Assembly (NCBI RefSeq): GCF_000143415.4
Contig: NW_003314310.1
Span: forward strand, 434,442 to 498,441
Length of the DNA stretch: 64,000 bases
Origin: Selaginella moellendorffii
Taxonomy: Eukaryota > Streptophyta > Lycopodiopsida > Selaginellales > Selaginellaceae
Reading direction: 5' to 3'
Shown: positions 10,190 through 23,267 of the stretch, in pieces
Layout of the letters: each line of letters begins with the position of its first letter
Position numbering within the stretch: position 1 is the first letter of the stretch
Notes under the pieces: model-generated
Told to the model about the DNA's origin: nothing
The model's database searches: none
What the model saw: the letters and a program-made list of their open reading frames with translations, nothing else
Made by a program: the position numbers and the translations under genes

Positions 10190-12639
10190 ATGCCACTAAA
10201 GGTGAGTTTCAATTTGATTGCTTCCACTTCCATTTTTTGATTCCATTACTTCCATTCCATTGCTTCCCTTTTTTTTTCTTGATTTCTTCTTTGCTGGCCG
10301 AGGTCGAGCTTGGGCCGGCCACCTCGGGCACTTTAGGGGCCGGAGGGGCCGAGGTTATTTGAATAACCTCGGCCCCCTAGGCAACCAAAGTGCCCGAGGT
10401 GGAGTCTAGGCCCACTTGAATTTTTTTTTTCTCTTTGACTGTTTGAATTTCTCATTATCTTTATTTAGTTTGACTAAAAAAAATTTTTCTCTTGCAGAAA
10501 ACGAAAATTGTAACACATAAAAAGGTTGTTTGAGCCAAGAAGACACGCGAAGTTCAATTTGGCACTGACGATGACATCACGATCGACATATCTATTGGCA
10601 CAACAGAGACACATTTAGTTAGAGATTCACCGCCTCCACCACCATCACCTCCACCATCACCACCTCCACCACCGCCATCGCCACCTCCACCACCTCCATC
10701 ACCACCTCCACCACTGCCATCGCCACCGCCACCACCACCATTGCCACCACCACTGCCACTATTGCCTTTGCCCCTGCCGCCACCGCCACCACCACCATTG
10801 CCACCACCACTGCCACTATTGCCTCTGCCCCCGCCACCACTGCCACCACCACCAACGCAAATCCCTGAAGTTGGGCAATCTAGTGGTGTTCACAATAGGG
10901 AACCTGAGGAACAGCCTGGAGCTGAAAGAGTTGCAGACTTTCCTGACAACGTGGTGGACAAGCGCTTCCAAAAGACTGTTATGCAGACAAGGGAAAAAGT
11001 AGTTCACCAAACACTTGAGGCGCTCAAGTGGCCAGGCCCTTGTGACTTGATCAGAGAAATCCCCCTTTGCCGTTTGCAGCAGACGAACCTTGTCCGCACA
11101 GCATCCAAGTATGTCAACCCGGATATATACAGCTTGTTCAAACAGAATGGCCTTGCAACAAATACTGGTATGTTTGTAGTCTCTTTTTGCAAGCTAGGAA
11201 CAATGGAGATCATTACTATCACACCCGAGATTGTGAATAGCTGGGATCTTATTGGGAGGAGGAAGTCCCTAGAATTTGATGACATGCTTATCAGACATCT
11301 TGAGACTCAACAGCTTGCGGGGACAATGTTCCAAATTATTGACAGTAACCACTGATATGGAGCTTGGATGAAGTGTATCAACGATCATTTTTGCAATGAT
11401 CCCGTCTACCATATCAACGTTCCAGTCGGCCATGTCTACACGAGGGGACCTATGGATATCAATAGACTTATCTTGGCCTACCAAAAGATCAATACGTAAA
11501 TTTTATAATTTTACCTCTAACTCCTGTTTTGTTGTGTTTAAATGTAGGCTTAGGCAGTTCGCTGTTCAAAAACAAAACCTTGTCCATGACATCGAGCAAT
11601 TTCAATTTTTGGCAAACTTGAGTGAAGATGACATCCGCCAACATTACGGTGATGATCTCGCAACACTTGTTCAGCACTCATGCACTTGAAATGACGGTAC
11701 AACTTAATTTAACAACCCAATCAGTTTTATGCTCGCTGTGTGGTGTAAGGTATGTCTTTCCCTTTTATTTTATAAAAGCCTTTTTTAATTGTTTTGGTTT
11801 TTAGCCTTTGGTGAAGGTCAAACAAGATGCTTACAAACTTGCATATCCGGAGAAGAGTCAGGAAGAGCTCTCAACTGAGTTTGTACAAATTAAGCACAAA
11901 ATTCAACATGCAAAGTCCTCAAAGTTGAAGAAACTAGTATGCATTGCAGACAATCACAGGCCGAAAGAGTGGATAGAGACTATAGCCCAAATTTCTTCTC
12001 ATAAATGTAAGTTTCTTATCACACTTCATTTTTCTTAATTATGCATATGTTACTTTTGCAGTGAACAAAAATCCAGATGACATGATTTACAATATCGCAA
12101 AATCAAAGCTTCCATATAAGCAACAAATAGAGACTCAATGTCTGCTTGATAAACAAAGAGAAAGGACTACTAGAACTATATGAGAACATGATGAGAAGGG
12201 CTGTCTACATCATGCAAACTATAAGTGAAGGTAAGAAGTTCTTGGCACCACACATTGGTGACGATCCAGATGGCACATTCATGTCTTTCGACACTTACAT
12301 CAACACGTCATTAGAAGAGATCGAAGAGGGGTGGCTGCCAGAGAAGTCTACAAGCACAACAACTTATGATTGCCAACATGGTCAACCTTATTTCATGCGA
12401 CGTGCAGCTTATAGGTATAATATGATTTCTAAGATTGTTTTTTAATATATATTTTTTATAGGTATCTTCGATATAGAGGCATGCCATTTGAGGCACCAGT
12501 TTGCACTCGACTTATTGCAAAGGGTGTAAGGGATGGAGGAATGTACCCAACAATGTTTGCGAGAGTTTTGAAGGCACGGAAAATAGAATGCTCTTGGGAG
12601 TTGGAGCTCCTAGGGAAGGAGACCTCTACACTAGATCGC
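10190..12639 (+). pseudogene. ParB / methyltransferase-like gene, left part (exons 1-6)
   Basis: I propose six exons with GT-AG junctions: 10190-10201 (ATG, MPLK, donor AAG/GTGAGT), 10498-11495, 11548-11749, 11805-12006, 12062-12414 and 12462-12639. The product has a basic start, a Pro-rich stretch of about 80 residues (10630-10858, from CCACCACCG-type repeats), and then a ParB-like segment. That segment has LIREIPLCRLQQTNLVR, DIYSLFKQNGLATNTGMFVVSF and FQIIDSNH followed by YGAWMKC, recalling the ParB motif G-N-H-R-x-x-A. Damage: TGA at 10531, TGA at 11353 exactly where the motif Arg would be (a CGA to TGA change fits), TGA at 11687, TAA at 11705 and a frame change near 12140. The reading then runs cleanly (RYLRYRGMPFEAP to KETSTLDR) until a retroelement block begins at 12640. 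The gene resumes at 29407. Coding status is well supported; the ParB assignment is inference. Confidence 0.6.
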
Positions 12640-13375
12640 TGTAAGCCACAAATTTTTCCTTTCCAATTTGCTAGCTTACCTCATCTATCCGTCAAACACT
12701 GCCTTGGCTTTTGCTAAGTTCCCTTGCCAAGGTTCTCACCTATGGTACCAGCTCCTACTTGGTCTCAGCTACTCACTGCACGAGCAACGGAGTGTTAGCC
12801 ATCCATCCACGGATTCCCAAATCACTCCCAATCCCCCTCCCTAGGTTAGACTGGACTTAAGGTTTGGCTACACTCCCCGCAAGCACAAGCAGCCAAGCAC
12901 ACCAAGCTTCCAGGTTCCTAACATCCCTTGGTACCACAAGACTTGATCATGGGACCCTCTAAATCCCAAGTCTTGAGTGCAACACTTGCTTCGGGACACC
13001 AGGGCGAAACACCGTGGCCTAGCGGCCTGGTATGGGTACCTCTACCCCCCCACTTCCATCCCGAAGGAAGGCCCAAGCCCCTAGGAAGGGCGAGGACCAA
13101 TGATCCGCATGGTACTCAAGTGGGGCACCACTCCACATGAGCCGGGAGCACCGCAATCAGTTTCCCTTTCGGGAGTGGGAGCTGCTCTTGAGCACTTCCT
13201 TGGATGGCCCCTCCGGCACCAACCCAGTCCAGCCCCCCGGGGGGGCCCCTTCAAAAATAGTTCCGGAACCCCCCTTTCCCTATTATATTTTGGGAACCCC
13301 GGGGAGCCCCCCCCCCCCCCCCCCCCCCTGGGAGATGCACGCTTTGGGCTTTCACCCCTTGACCCGTATTAGTAT

Positions 13376-13715
13376 TTGGACTTAGTCTCTGGCTCGATCT
13401 CGATCTCGGACCCGATTTTGGATCTGATTTCGGATTCAGTCTCGGACTCGATCTCCGACTCGATCTGGGACCTGATCTCGGACCCGACCTCGGACTCGAC
13501 CTCGGACTCGGTCTCGGACCCGATTTCGGATCTCGAACTCCGTCTCGAACTCGGTCTCGAACTCGGACTCGAACTCGGTCCCTGAGTCGGTCTCGAACTC
13601 GGTCCCCGAGTCGGTCTCGGACTCGATTCCGGACTCTATCTCGAACTCGGTCCTAGAGTCAGACTTGGACTTGGTCCCATCCGATGAACTCTTTGTCATT
13701 TTGGTCATGCTTTCG
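13376..13715. repeat. Hexamer-based repeat (GAGTCC/GAGACC type) in LTR
   Basis: Degenerate 6-bp units (CTCGGA, CTCGAA, CTCGGT on this strand) in the U3-like part of the gypsy LTR. The same tract appears in every LTR of this family (18380, 29930, 37790, 44580). A run of 22 C at 13307-13328 belongs to the neighbouring G-run module. Confidence 0.8.
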
Positions 13716-14149
13716 GGATTCCTTTAGCCTACAACACCTCGGTGAGTTGGTTCCTTACAACTCCACCACCCATAGAAGAAGTTCGATGCCCACATCGAAC
13801 GTCTCGTTTTATCCTACGACTTGTTGACCATGTCTCCGGGGGCATCCCCCCACTTAGCGGTGTGCCTAAGTTAGCCTCCCCGGCCAAGAGCCCATGACAA
13901 CGGAATATAGGTGTCCCTATACTCCTCACCTCACCACGCCCTAGTATAGGGTCGGGACTTGAACCCAACCTTACTTTACTAGGGGGTTGGGACTCGACAT
14001 CCCTGCAGGGAGTCGGGCGTAGCTCCCTACGCCTGGTCGACCTAGCTAACCCATGCTAATTAGCTTACCTTCGGCGTGCCTTCGGGTCCCAAGACATGCC
14101 ATTGCTCAACTTCTCAAATTGATACTTTTAATTGAACTTTGCATAAGTA

Positions 14150-17100
14150 CATAGAGTTCTGCCATGCAGAAATTCCTCCACTAGATCTCGCGCGTTCGCT
14201 AGGTTCTCCTCCGGTTCCCATGTTGCTTCGTAGTGTGGAAATCCTTTCCACTTCACATGGAACTCTCTCACCTCGCGTCCTTGTCGCTTGCTCTTGCGCG
14301 CATTAAGGATGGCCTCGACTTCGTATTCCTCCTCCCCTTAGATAACCTCAGGTAAAGGTCTTATTTGGTCCTTGCGAAGTGGATCCTCAAAATACGGCTT
14401 GAGTAAGTTCACATGGAACACGGGATGCATCTTCCCCATCTCTCGAGGAAGTTGGAGACGGTAAGCCACTTTACCGATTCGAGCCTCAATCTCGTAAGGC
14501 CCCGCGAACCTGCTTAAGGAACTCAAGATCAATTCATTTACAGGAATACATGCATTTTTACCTTTGGGTCAACTTCCGGCTGATCCCACTTGGTAGCCTG
14601 AGGTTCTTGGTGTTCAGCCACACCTTCTCCCCAGCTTGGAACTCCACATCCCGACGCTTTTGGTTCGTGTACTTAGTCTGTCTTTGTCGAGCCCGTTCCA
14701 AGGAATCCCTCACTAGATTCTAAATGTTGAGTCTTTCCGCCGTGAATGCTTCCACTGCGGGTAACTCTCCCTCAACTCATGTACATTCGATGGTCGCTCC
14801 CATTCCTGGATCGCTTGGACCTTCTCCGGGTCCACCTTGAGCCTGTCCTGGCCCACCACATGCCCGAGAAACTTTACCTCTTGTTGAGCAAAGTCACATT
14901 TGCTCTCTTTAGCATACAGTTTGTGTTCCCTTAGTTTCTCAAACACCTTCGCCAAGTGTTCGGCATGCTCCTCTAGTGTCTCGCTATAGATCAGGATGTC
15001 GTCAATATAGACGACCATGAAGTGATCCAGATAGAGTACAAAGATGTGGTTCATCAACGCCGAAAACGTTGCCGGCGCATTGCACAGCCCAAAGGGCATC
15101 ACCAGAAACTCAAAGCTCCCATACCTTGTTCGACAGGTTGTCTTCTCGACATCTTCCTCAGCTACCCTGATCTGGTAGTATCCTGACCTTAGGTCAATCC
15201 TCGAGAAGTATTTTGCTTTTCCCAACCTATCGAACAGGTCCTCAATCCTTGGCAAAGGGTACTTGTTCTTCTTTGTATACTTGTTGAGCAACCGGTAATC
15301 TATGCACATACGCATAGATCCATCTTTCTTTTTCACAAATAGCACCGGCGCCCCATACGGCGACTTGCTCAACCTAACATACCCTTTGTCCACCAACTCC
15401 TCTAGTTGGCACTTGAGCTCCTTGAGTTCTTTTTCGTTCAAACGATAGGGGGGACGAACCACCGCCTCAGCACCCTCGACCAGCTCAATCTTATGTTCTA
15501 TCGGTCGTGCGGGGGGCAACCCCGCTAGTAGCTCCTCCGGCATGGTATCCTGGAATTGTTCCAACACCCGCTGGATCACTAAAGGTACTTCTTCCGTTCC
15601 TGTCTTTTTGTCACTCTTCACCGAGAGTAAGCACAAAAAGGCTGCCTTAGTTCATTTAGTGAGTTGTCCTCTCGTGGACACCAGGTCTAAGCAGGATTCT
15701 TTGGCCTTGCTTTGCCCTACCTTTAGATCCTGGGCCTCCACCCTAGATCTTCTTCCTTGGGCATTCGCTAGTACCACAAGGTTCCTACCTTGTCCATGTA
15801 AGGCTACCACGAACCGATTGAACCAATCCATTCCGAAGATCACGTCAAATCCCGTCATGTCCAACACGGTGAAGTCCATGTCTACTTTCCAAGTCCCTAC
15901 TTCGACTCTCGCTTGTCAAAGTACCTCATCAGTGCTTTGGCTACCTTGAACAAACTCTATAGTCCTTGGTTCGCCTAGCCGCTGCACCGTTAGTCCGGCT
16001 TGCCGGACTATGTCTGCAGCCACAAAATTATCCGAAGCACCCGTATCAATAAAGATCTTAACAAAGCTACCTCCGAGCTTCCCTCGGAGGGCTAGTAGAT
16101 GTCGCGAACGACTCTCTACCAAAGTTGCTCGTGTAATGAGTAACTTTGAGTTAGGGACCGGATCACATACCTCAGTTTGGACTTCACTCGACTTGATGGC
16201 CATATTGGTTCTGGCCTTCTTCGGGTAGGGACATTCCCTCGAAAAGTGTCCCGCTTCACCGCAGTTGTAGCATACGTTGTTTCCCACGCTGCTATATGCC
16301 TTGACCTTCTTATCTGTGGGTTTGTCTCTTTTCGCTTGACTCCCCCACGTACTCGCTCGCTGGCCACCGGATTTGCCTTTCCGGAACCCCGAGGACTCAT
16401 TCTTAGAGAAACTCTTCTTGAATTTCCCCCTGCTATGCGTTCCCCTTGGTTTGGCCCCTTTGCTAAATGTGGATCCCGACCCCGTCGTGTTCCCCTTTCG
16501 CAGGTTATCATTGAAATGCACCTTGATGGCCGCATCTAATGCTTCCTTGTAGTTGGTCGGGTTCCAGCGCATCACCTCACCGCGAGCCCAGGTTTGCAAA
16601 CCTTATATAAAGGCATGGAACGCATCCATATCCCCCATGTCCGTGACAAGTATCCTCTTTGCCATGAACCCATTCACATATTCCTGGATGGTTCCAGTCT
16701 GCTTCAGCCTACTCAGCTCATCTCTCAGATGCAGAGTGGCATTCGGAGGAACGTATATTGCGCGGATCCTCGCCTTCATCATGTCCCAGGTGGCCACCGG
16801 TCCTTCGTTGGCCTCCGTTGTTCTCCACCAAGACTTGGCATTATCTGCCAAGTATGGTTTTGCACATGGGACCTTCTCCGAGCTCAGTAACCACAACGCT
16901 CGGAAGTAGTCCTCCATATCGTAAAACCAATCCTCCACAACCTTATAGTCGTTCACTCCCTTGAACACCAGTGGGGGCTTTGGTTTGTACTTGGGAACTG
17001 CCTAAGGGACTGATTCCACTTTGGTCTGTTCGACATTGTTTGGTTTTGCCTCAGTCCCTGCCGAAGGGTCTGCACCTTCTGCGCTACCAGCATCCACAGT

Positions 17101-17370
17101 CTTTCGCTTTTTCTTCCGCTTCTCGTCACGCTTTAACTTGCGTACGAGAGTCTTCAGCAGGGCATTGGTCTGTGCCAACTGTCCTTCTAGCACGTCCAAT
17201 CGAGCCTTGGACGACCGAACCTCGCCACCGGACTCCTGTTTGGAAGTTTCCTCACTGGAGTCCTCCTCATGCAAGGATTCCTCATCCATAGCCTCTTGTT
17301 CGACCGGAGGCTCCAGCTCTGGCAGAGGTTCCGTCTCTGCCTGAGTTCGCTTACGCCTTGCCCTTGCCAT
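14150..17370 (-). pseudogene. gag-pol of the minus-oriented gypsy copy, multiply broken
   Basis: Reading leftward from ATG 17370: gag with an acidic and then basic start (MARARRKRTQ); the retrotransposon gag domain ([16 protein letters not shown]); a CCHC zinc knuckle ([14 protein letters not shown], about 16260); aspartic protease (IDTGASDNF, about 16035); and reverse transcriptase with [12 protein letters not shown] (about 15000). The tail of integrase and the chromodomain follow at 14150-14740. By comparison with the other copy, stops come from CAG to TAG (after VESVP), TCA to TAA (after AFI), CGA to TGA (after TDEVL), GGA to TGA (after QLTK) and CAA to TAA (14339-14341). RT is joined directly to late integrase, so no functional pol remains. 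A 52-nt intron (near 14526-14577) matches the one in the other copy. Confidence 0.85.
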
Positions 17371-18059
17371 CTCCCAGCAATCCGCCTCTATCCTTCGCTA
17401 GAACTGAGGAAAATGCTCTGATACCAAATTGTAAGCCACAAATTTTTCCTTTCCAATTTGCTAGCTTACCTCGTTTATCCGTCCAACACTGCCTTGGCTT
17501 TTGCTAAGTTCCCTTGCCAAGGTTCTCGCTTATGGTACTAGCTCCTACTTGGTCTCAGCTACTCACTGCACGAACAACGGAGTGTTAGCCATCCATCCAC
17601 GGATTCCCAAATCACTCCCAATCCCCCTCCCCGGGTTAGATTGGACTTAAGGTTCGGCTACACTCCCCGCAAGCACAAGCAGCCAAGCACACCAAGCTTC
17701 CAGGTTCCTAACATCCCTTGGTACCACAAGACTTGATCATGGGACCCTCTAAATCCCAAGTCTTGAGTGCAACACTTGCTTCGGGACACCGGGGCGAAAC
17801 ACCGTGGCCTAGCGGCCCGGTATGGGTACCTCTACCCCCCCACTTCCATCCCGAAGGAAGGCCCAAGCCCCTAGGAAGGGCGAGGACCAATGAGCTGCAT
17901 GGTACTCAAATGGGGCACCACTCCACATGAGCCGGGAGCACCGCAATCGGTTTCCCTTTCGGGAGTGGGAGCTGCTCTTGAGCACTTCCTTGGATGGCCC
18001 CTCCAGCACTAACCCAGTCCATGCTCACCCCCACCCAAGGCCCTTCGGTCCCAGTGTCA

Positions 18060-19045
18060 ACCGCCAAGTCCCGACCCTATACTAGGGCGTAGTGAGGTGA
18101 GGAGTATAGGGACACCTATATTTTGTTGTCATGGGCTCTTGGCCGGGGAGGCTAACTTAGGCACACCGCTAAGTGGGGGGATGCCCCCGGAGACATGGTC
18201 AACAAGTCGTAGGATAAAACGAGACGTTCGATATGGGCATCGAACTTCTTATATGGATGGTGAAGTTGTAAAGAACCAACTCACCGAGGTGTCATAGGCT
18301 AAAGGAACCCCGAAAGCATGACCAAAATGACAAAGAGTTCATCGGATGCGACCAAGTCGAAGATCAAGTCCAAGACCGACTCTAGGACCGAGTTTGAGAT
18401 AGAGTCCAGAATCGAGTCCGAGACCGACTCGGGGACCGAGTTCGAGTCCGAGTTCGAGACCGAGTTCGAGACAGAGTCCGAGATCCGAAATCGGGTCCGA
18501 GACCGAGTCCGAGGTCGAGTCCGAGGTCGGGTCCGAGATCGGCTCCGAGATCGAGTCCGAGATCGAGTCCGAGACCGAATCCGAAATCAGGTCCGAGATC
18601 GAGCCAGAGACTAAGTCCAAATACTAATACGGGTCAAGGGGTGAAAGCCCAAAGCGTGCGTCTCCCAGGGGGGGGGCGGCTGCAGGGGGACTGGGACCGA
18701 AGGGCCTTGGGTGGGGGTGAGCATGGACTGGGTTGGTGCCAGAGGGGCCATCCAAGGAAGTGCTCAAGAGCAGCTCCCACTCCCGAAAGGGAAACCGATT
18801 GCGGTGCTCTCGGCTCATGTGGAGTGGTGCCCCACTTGAGTACCATGCGGCTCATTGGTCCTCGCCCTTCCTAGGGGCTTGGGCCTTCCTTCGGGATGGA
18901 AGTGGGGGGCGAGAGGTACCCATACCGGGCCGCTAGGCCATGGTGTTTCACCCCGGCATCCCGAAGCAAGTGTTGCACTCAAGACTTGGGATTTAGAGGG
19001 TCCCATGATCAAGTCTTGTGGTACCAAGGGATGTTAGGAACGTGG
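18060..19045 (+). mobile_element. Plus-oriented gypsy tail and LTR fragment (left piece)
   Basis: 18066-18266 matches the sequence just upstream of the 3' LTR of the intact element (44262-44460). The LTR proper begins at TGTAAAG 18267 and is interrupted at 19045; its remainder is 29138-29406, ending in GGCTTACA. The interruption is the 10-kb non-coding LTR element. With the minus copy on its left, the ends of the whole 12640-29406 block are inverted copies of the LTR edge. Confidence 0.8.
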
Positions 19046-19267
19046 TGTGAGACACAAAATCCCTAGGCCCCAAAGTGGAGCCGGAAGGGCGCCACATGGT
19101 AGTGGCCAAAGCGAGAGCCAATTAGAGTAACACGTTTGGACCAAAAGCTCTGACTTGAAAAGTCAAGAGCGGGAGTGGAACTCCCAACGAAATGCTCGAG
19201 GAACGAGCACGAAGCGAGCAAAAGGCGAGGCTCCAAAAAGGGACCCAAAAGGACCAACACATGACAC

Positions 19268-19614
19268 GTGGGAGTGTCCGAGATGGACCCAAGTTGGAGT
19301 CCGAAGTGGAGTCCGAGATGGACCCGAGTTGGAGTCCGAAGTGGAGTCCAAGATGGACCCGAGATGGAGTCCGAGATGGAGTCCGAAGTGGAGTCCGAGG
19401 TGGACCCGAGATGGACCCGAGATGGAGTCCGAGATGGAGTCCGAGATGGAGTCCGAGGTGGACCCGAGATGGACCCGAAATGGAGTCCGAGATGGAGTCC
19501 GAGATGGACCCGAGATGGAGTCCGAGATGGAGTCCGAGATGGACCCGAGATGGAGTCCGAGATGGAGTCCGAGATGGAGTCCGAGATGGAGTCCGAAGTC
19601 GAGACCGAGACCGG

Positions 19615-19646
<32 letters not shown>

Positions 19647-19766
19647 TCGGGACCGAGACCGAGACCGAGGCCGAGGCCGAGACCGAGCCCGAGCCCGAGT
19701 CCGAGTCCGAATCCGAGTCTGAGTCCGAGTCCGAGTCCGAGTCCGAGTCCGAGTCCGAAGCCTGAG
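19268..19766. repeat. GAGTCCGAGATGG 12/6-bp repeat tract in LTR
   Basis: Tandem GAGTCCGAGATGGA and GACCCGAGATGGA units followed by GACCGAGACCGA and GAGTCCGAGTCC hexamers. The same tract recurs at 25084-25562, 27663-28141 and, diverged, 59060-59580. All six frames stay open because the unit is a multiple of three without stop codons. Confidence 0.9.
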
Positions 19767-22700
19767 AGGGTGAAAGCCCAAAGCGTTCGTCTCCCAGACC
19801 CTGGGGGGTTTGGTGAGCTCCAAAAGTATAGTAGGGGGAGGACTGCAGTGGAGCCAGTTTGGCTAGGAAAGGCCAGTTTGGCCCAGGAAGGCCGGACCCA
19901 GTGTTGGGTGATGAGCTGCCCACTGGGAAGTCCAAGACTAGAGTGAACACAGACCGACAAGCGGAGTAGCTTGGTGAAGTGTTCAAGAGCCGGCTCTAGT
20001 TCCCCCGGGAGATCGACTGGCCGATGCTCCCAGTCCAAGTGTGGGTGGCACTACCTACTTGGATACCTGGTGTGGCTCAACGGAACCCGCTCTAAGCCCA
20101 CGGCTAGAGCACCCAAGGGCAGAAGGCGAGGAGAGTACCCAGGTGGCTCGCGTAAGGCCACGGTGTTCCGAAATATTGTCCCAAAGGCCCAGACTGTGGA
20201 AAGGAAGAGGAGCAGTCCTCTGGGGTAGGGACCAGTGACACAGTCGTGTGGTGAGGAAGTCCCAGAGGACCGTGGGACTTAGTGGTCGGGCCTGTGGGTC
20301 TCGATCCAGTGGCAGTGTTGGCAAACACGGCTAGAGGCAGAAAGGGACTTAGTGGGGACTGACAGAGGGATATTGGGGAAGGCTATTCCCCTTGTCGGTG
20401 GGCATCCTAAGGATGCTAAGGAGTGGATCTGAGATGACCACTCACGGATGGTTTGCCTAGTCTTGGAGAGCCAAGACGGTGATGCAAGTGGTATTGGACT
20501 ACTAGTGTGGCAAAGGTGATTGGGCATGGCCTTAGCGTAACGGGCTGCTATGTCGGTGGTACCTTTGAGTGTCGGTCATGGGATTGGACACGTGGAGCAC
20601 TTGGACCAAGTGCAAATGTTGAGTGGCATGGATGCCATTCTCGGGGCTAGCAAGTCCCAAGTCCTGGATTGGACTTATGGAGGTTGTGAATGAGACTCCT
20701 CCAAGTGGTCAGAGGTGTGGTTAAGTGACTAAAGTAGAATGGAAAATTTAGTCGCTTACAACTTGGTATCGGAGCTGTTCCTTAGTCCGACTTTTATTGA
20801 TGCCCAAGTATATCACCATTGATGTTGGCATCGGAAGGTCCGAGGAGTGGGCCTATCCTTGAGGAGCAGCAAGTCGGGAAGACATGGCTCTCTATTACAG
20901 TTCATGTGTGAACTTGTAGACGAGGTGGTGGATAAAAAAGGGCCAATAATGGAACGACTTTGGGATCTTGGGAACAGTGCAAGGTTTTCCTCATTAAGTT
21001 GAGGATGTGATCCGGATGAGCATTTGTCTCAGCAAATTGGCTAAGGTTGTTGTGGTAAACAACTAAAGTTGGGATCATGGGAAAGATAGAGACTCCAAAA
21101 CAATAAAGGAGTCACAAGATTATCCTCATATAGTTGGGGTTGGTGCTCATGAATGTGAGACCAGAGGTAATGACCGTGGGAGGTCAAATACGGAAGAGGA
21201 CTCAAGTCCTTGAAATGGTAGCCGGGGCTACCTTTAATAAATGCTGGAACAACCCAAGGAGTTGGGGTGTGTACTTAGAGATGAGTGGTATTCTCATCGC
21301 ATGGACAAGTAGTCCTAAGGGGCAAAAGTTGCCCCCAGAGAACAAAATCAAGTGTCGGAGTAACACTTGTGAAAATAGTCCTTTTGAGTAGGACAGGAAT
21401 GCAAGAAGTGTATTCCAGTGAGCTAGTGCCTCACAAGTAGGACCTTAAGGGTCTGTGGATTAACCAAGTCCAAAACTGCTGATGACTCAAGTAGAGTTAA
21501 GGGATGGTCCTAAAAGGACTAAGGGAAGCATTTTGACTGAGGTGTGTTGTACCCCACAAAGGATGGGGGGGGATCATAGGATCCAGGGATGAGAACAGAG
21601 GGTATCTCATCGATGGCAAAATGTGCCATGCTAAAGTTATGGGAAAGGTGTTCCCAGAAGAAAACAACTTTGACACAAAGTTGTGTGTGACCTCTATAGT
21701 GCAGTGCTAACGGATGGTTGGCATGAGAAAGAGCGGTGTTGGTCTTGGCAAAGACATAAACACGAAGGGGAAGTGTCATAGAGGTAGGCTCGTGGAGCCG
21801 ATGGTGTGGAGACACCAAATGTGCCAAGGTGTGATACCTTGAGGCTATGTTGGTGGGTTCATGAGAACCCCTTGCCAAAGGAATCCCAATGGAAATGGGA
21901 ATGGCATAGCCTAAGCTGTAGAGCATGCAGTTGGAGTGCGGTGACCCAGATAATGATGGAGGTGTGAAAGCACCAAACAATGAGTTGTAGGACTTGACAA
22001 CTATGAGGCAACTAAGCAAGAGGTGCAAAATAACTGATTGAACAGGTAGAAGGTAGCTACCCAAGACTTCTTAATAGCATAGGGAAGTCGGATATACCCT
22101 TACGGGGGATAAGTTGCTTGTGTTGCGATATAGTAAGTCAATGTCATAAAAGGAAATACTCATTGTCAAGAAAGCCATCATTGGGACACCCGAACACTCT
22201 AGAACACCAGAAGGTGGTGTTTGATGTCGCGAGGGCAATGGATAAGGCCCAAGGGACTAAGTCCCTAGCGAATGATGGATAGAAGGTGCTATCCAAATGT
22301 CCAAGGTTGCGGAGACAGGAGAGGACTGTCTACCCGAGTTGGACAAAGCCAAGAATGGAATTTTGGCAAGGCTAGTGATGGGCATATAAAGGCCCATAAG
22401 CAACAATGTAATCCCAGTGTGTGGGATTATAAGGTGAGCATACCCAAATTGAGGAACCACTCCCTGGGCTATTGGGTAGGTTCATCCCTAAGAATACTTG
22501 CTAAGGCATGATAGAAAGTGCAAAGCTATCCTCCTGGTCTGGAGGAGAATAACCAAAGGAAACATATGGGGCCAAAAGGCAAGTAGTATTGGGATGGAAC
22601 TGAACCATAGAAATCGAAGGGCATAACCAAGGTTGGTTATGCCAGTTGGGAGTGGAGAATCAAGTGGGGGCTCGAGGGTGTTGCCGCTAGCAGCCGTGAT

Positions 22701-23267
22701 GCCATGGAGAGTCTAAAATATGGAATTGTCCATGTTAGACTATATGGCAATTGGAAAGCTTGCAAAAAGGGAGGCCTTAGCAAGCTAAGGGACAGAGTTC
22801 CTTCAAGGTTCCCAAAGACGATTCTAGGTAGCTTAGTACCTAGAAAGGCCAAGTGTAAATGGTTCATAGAACGCGCGAAATCAGAGTGGCGCAGCAGAAG
22901 CGTGGTCTTGAAGCTTGCCATGAGGCAAGGCTATCAAGGTTAGCGAAGTAGTTCCCGAGTGTTCAAAGAGAGGGCTTTGAACGAAGGTTGATGGTTAAGG
23001 ACTTCCATGCTTATGCATGAACCATGTTACGGTGGCCGGATGACTTGCTAAGTGAGATTGGCAAGTTGGGGGGAACAAATACCCTAGTTGAAGGTGCTAA
23101 CTTCAAAAAGGGTGGCCCATGGGGCCAAGCATGGAGGAGCCCATGCATGATCACAGATATGTCAAGTGAGAGGACTTGGCAGTGTGGGGGAACTAGGTTC
23201 CTAAGCTGTGATCTGTAGCGCGCTTTAAAAATAAGTTGGTGCACCGGCGTGGGGAGTCACGCCAGGC

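Larger units (their letters stand above)
12640..18060 (-). mobile_element. Ty3/gypsy chromovirus copy, minus orientation, deleted and truncated
   Basis: The 3' LTR is 12640-13759 (TGTAAGCCAC to CCTTACA on the plus strand) and the partial 5' LTR is 17430 to about 18060. The primer binding site between gag and the 5' LTR is exact: the complement of TGGTATCAGAGC at 17415-17426, matching initiator tRNA-Met. Compared with the intact copy at 37674-45600 it has lost RNase H and most of integrase, a deletion of about 1.5 kb joined at about 14775. At 18050-18066 the 5' LTR switches abruptly into plus-oriented element sequence with short shared sequence (CAAGTC) at the joint. No target duplication flanks the block it belongs to. 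Confidence 0.85.

Noticed and set aside
10619-10855. Minus-strand Val/Ala-rich frame
   Set aside because: Antisense of the Pro-rich coding stretch of CCACCACCG repeats; it has no support of its own.
19063-19986. Long overlapping frames in all six directions with Ser-Asp, Arg-Thr, Glu-Ser repeats (also near 25-26 kb, 27.5-28.4 kb, 13.4 kb, 18.4 kb, 37.8 kb, 44.6 kb)
   Set aside because: They arise from hexamer and 12-bp repeats without stop codons inside LTRs; no frame is favoured and no protein family is recognised.
20761-23267. Hidden gag or pol in the non-coding element
   Set aside because: I looked for a CCHC knuckle, DTGA, YIDD/YVDD and integrase motifs on both strands and saw none.
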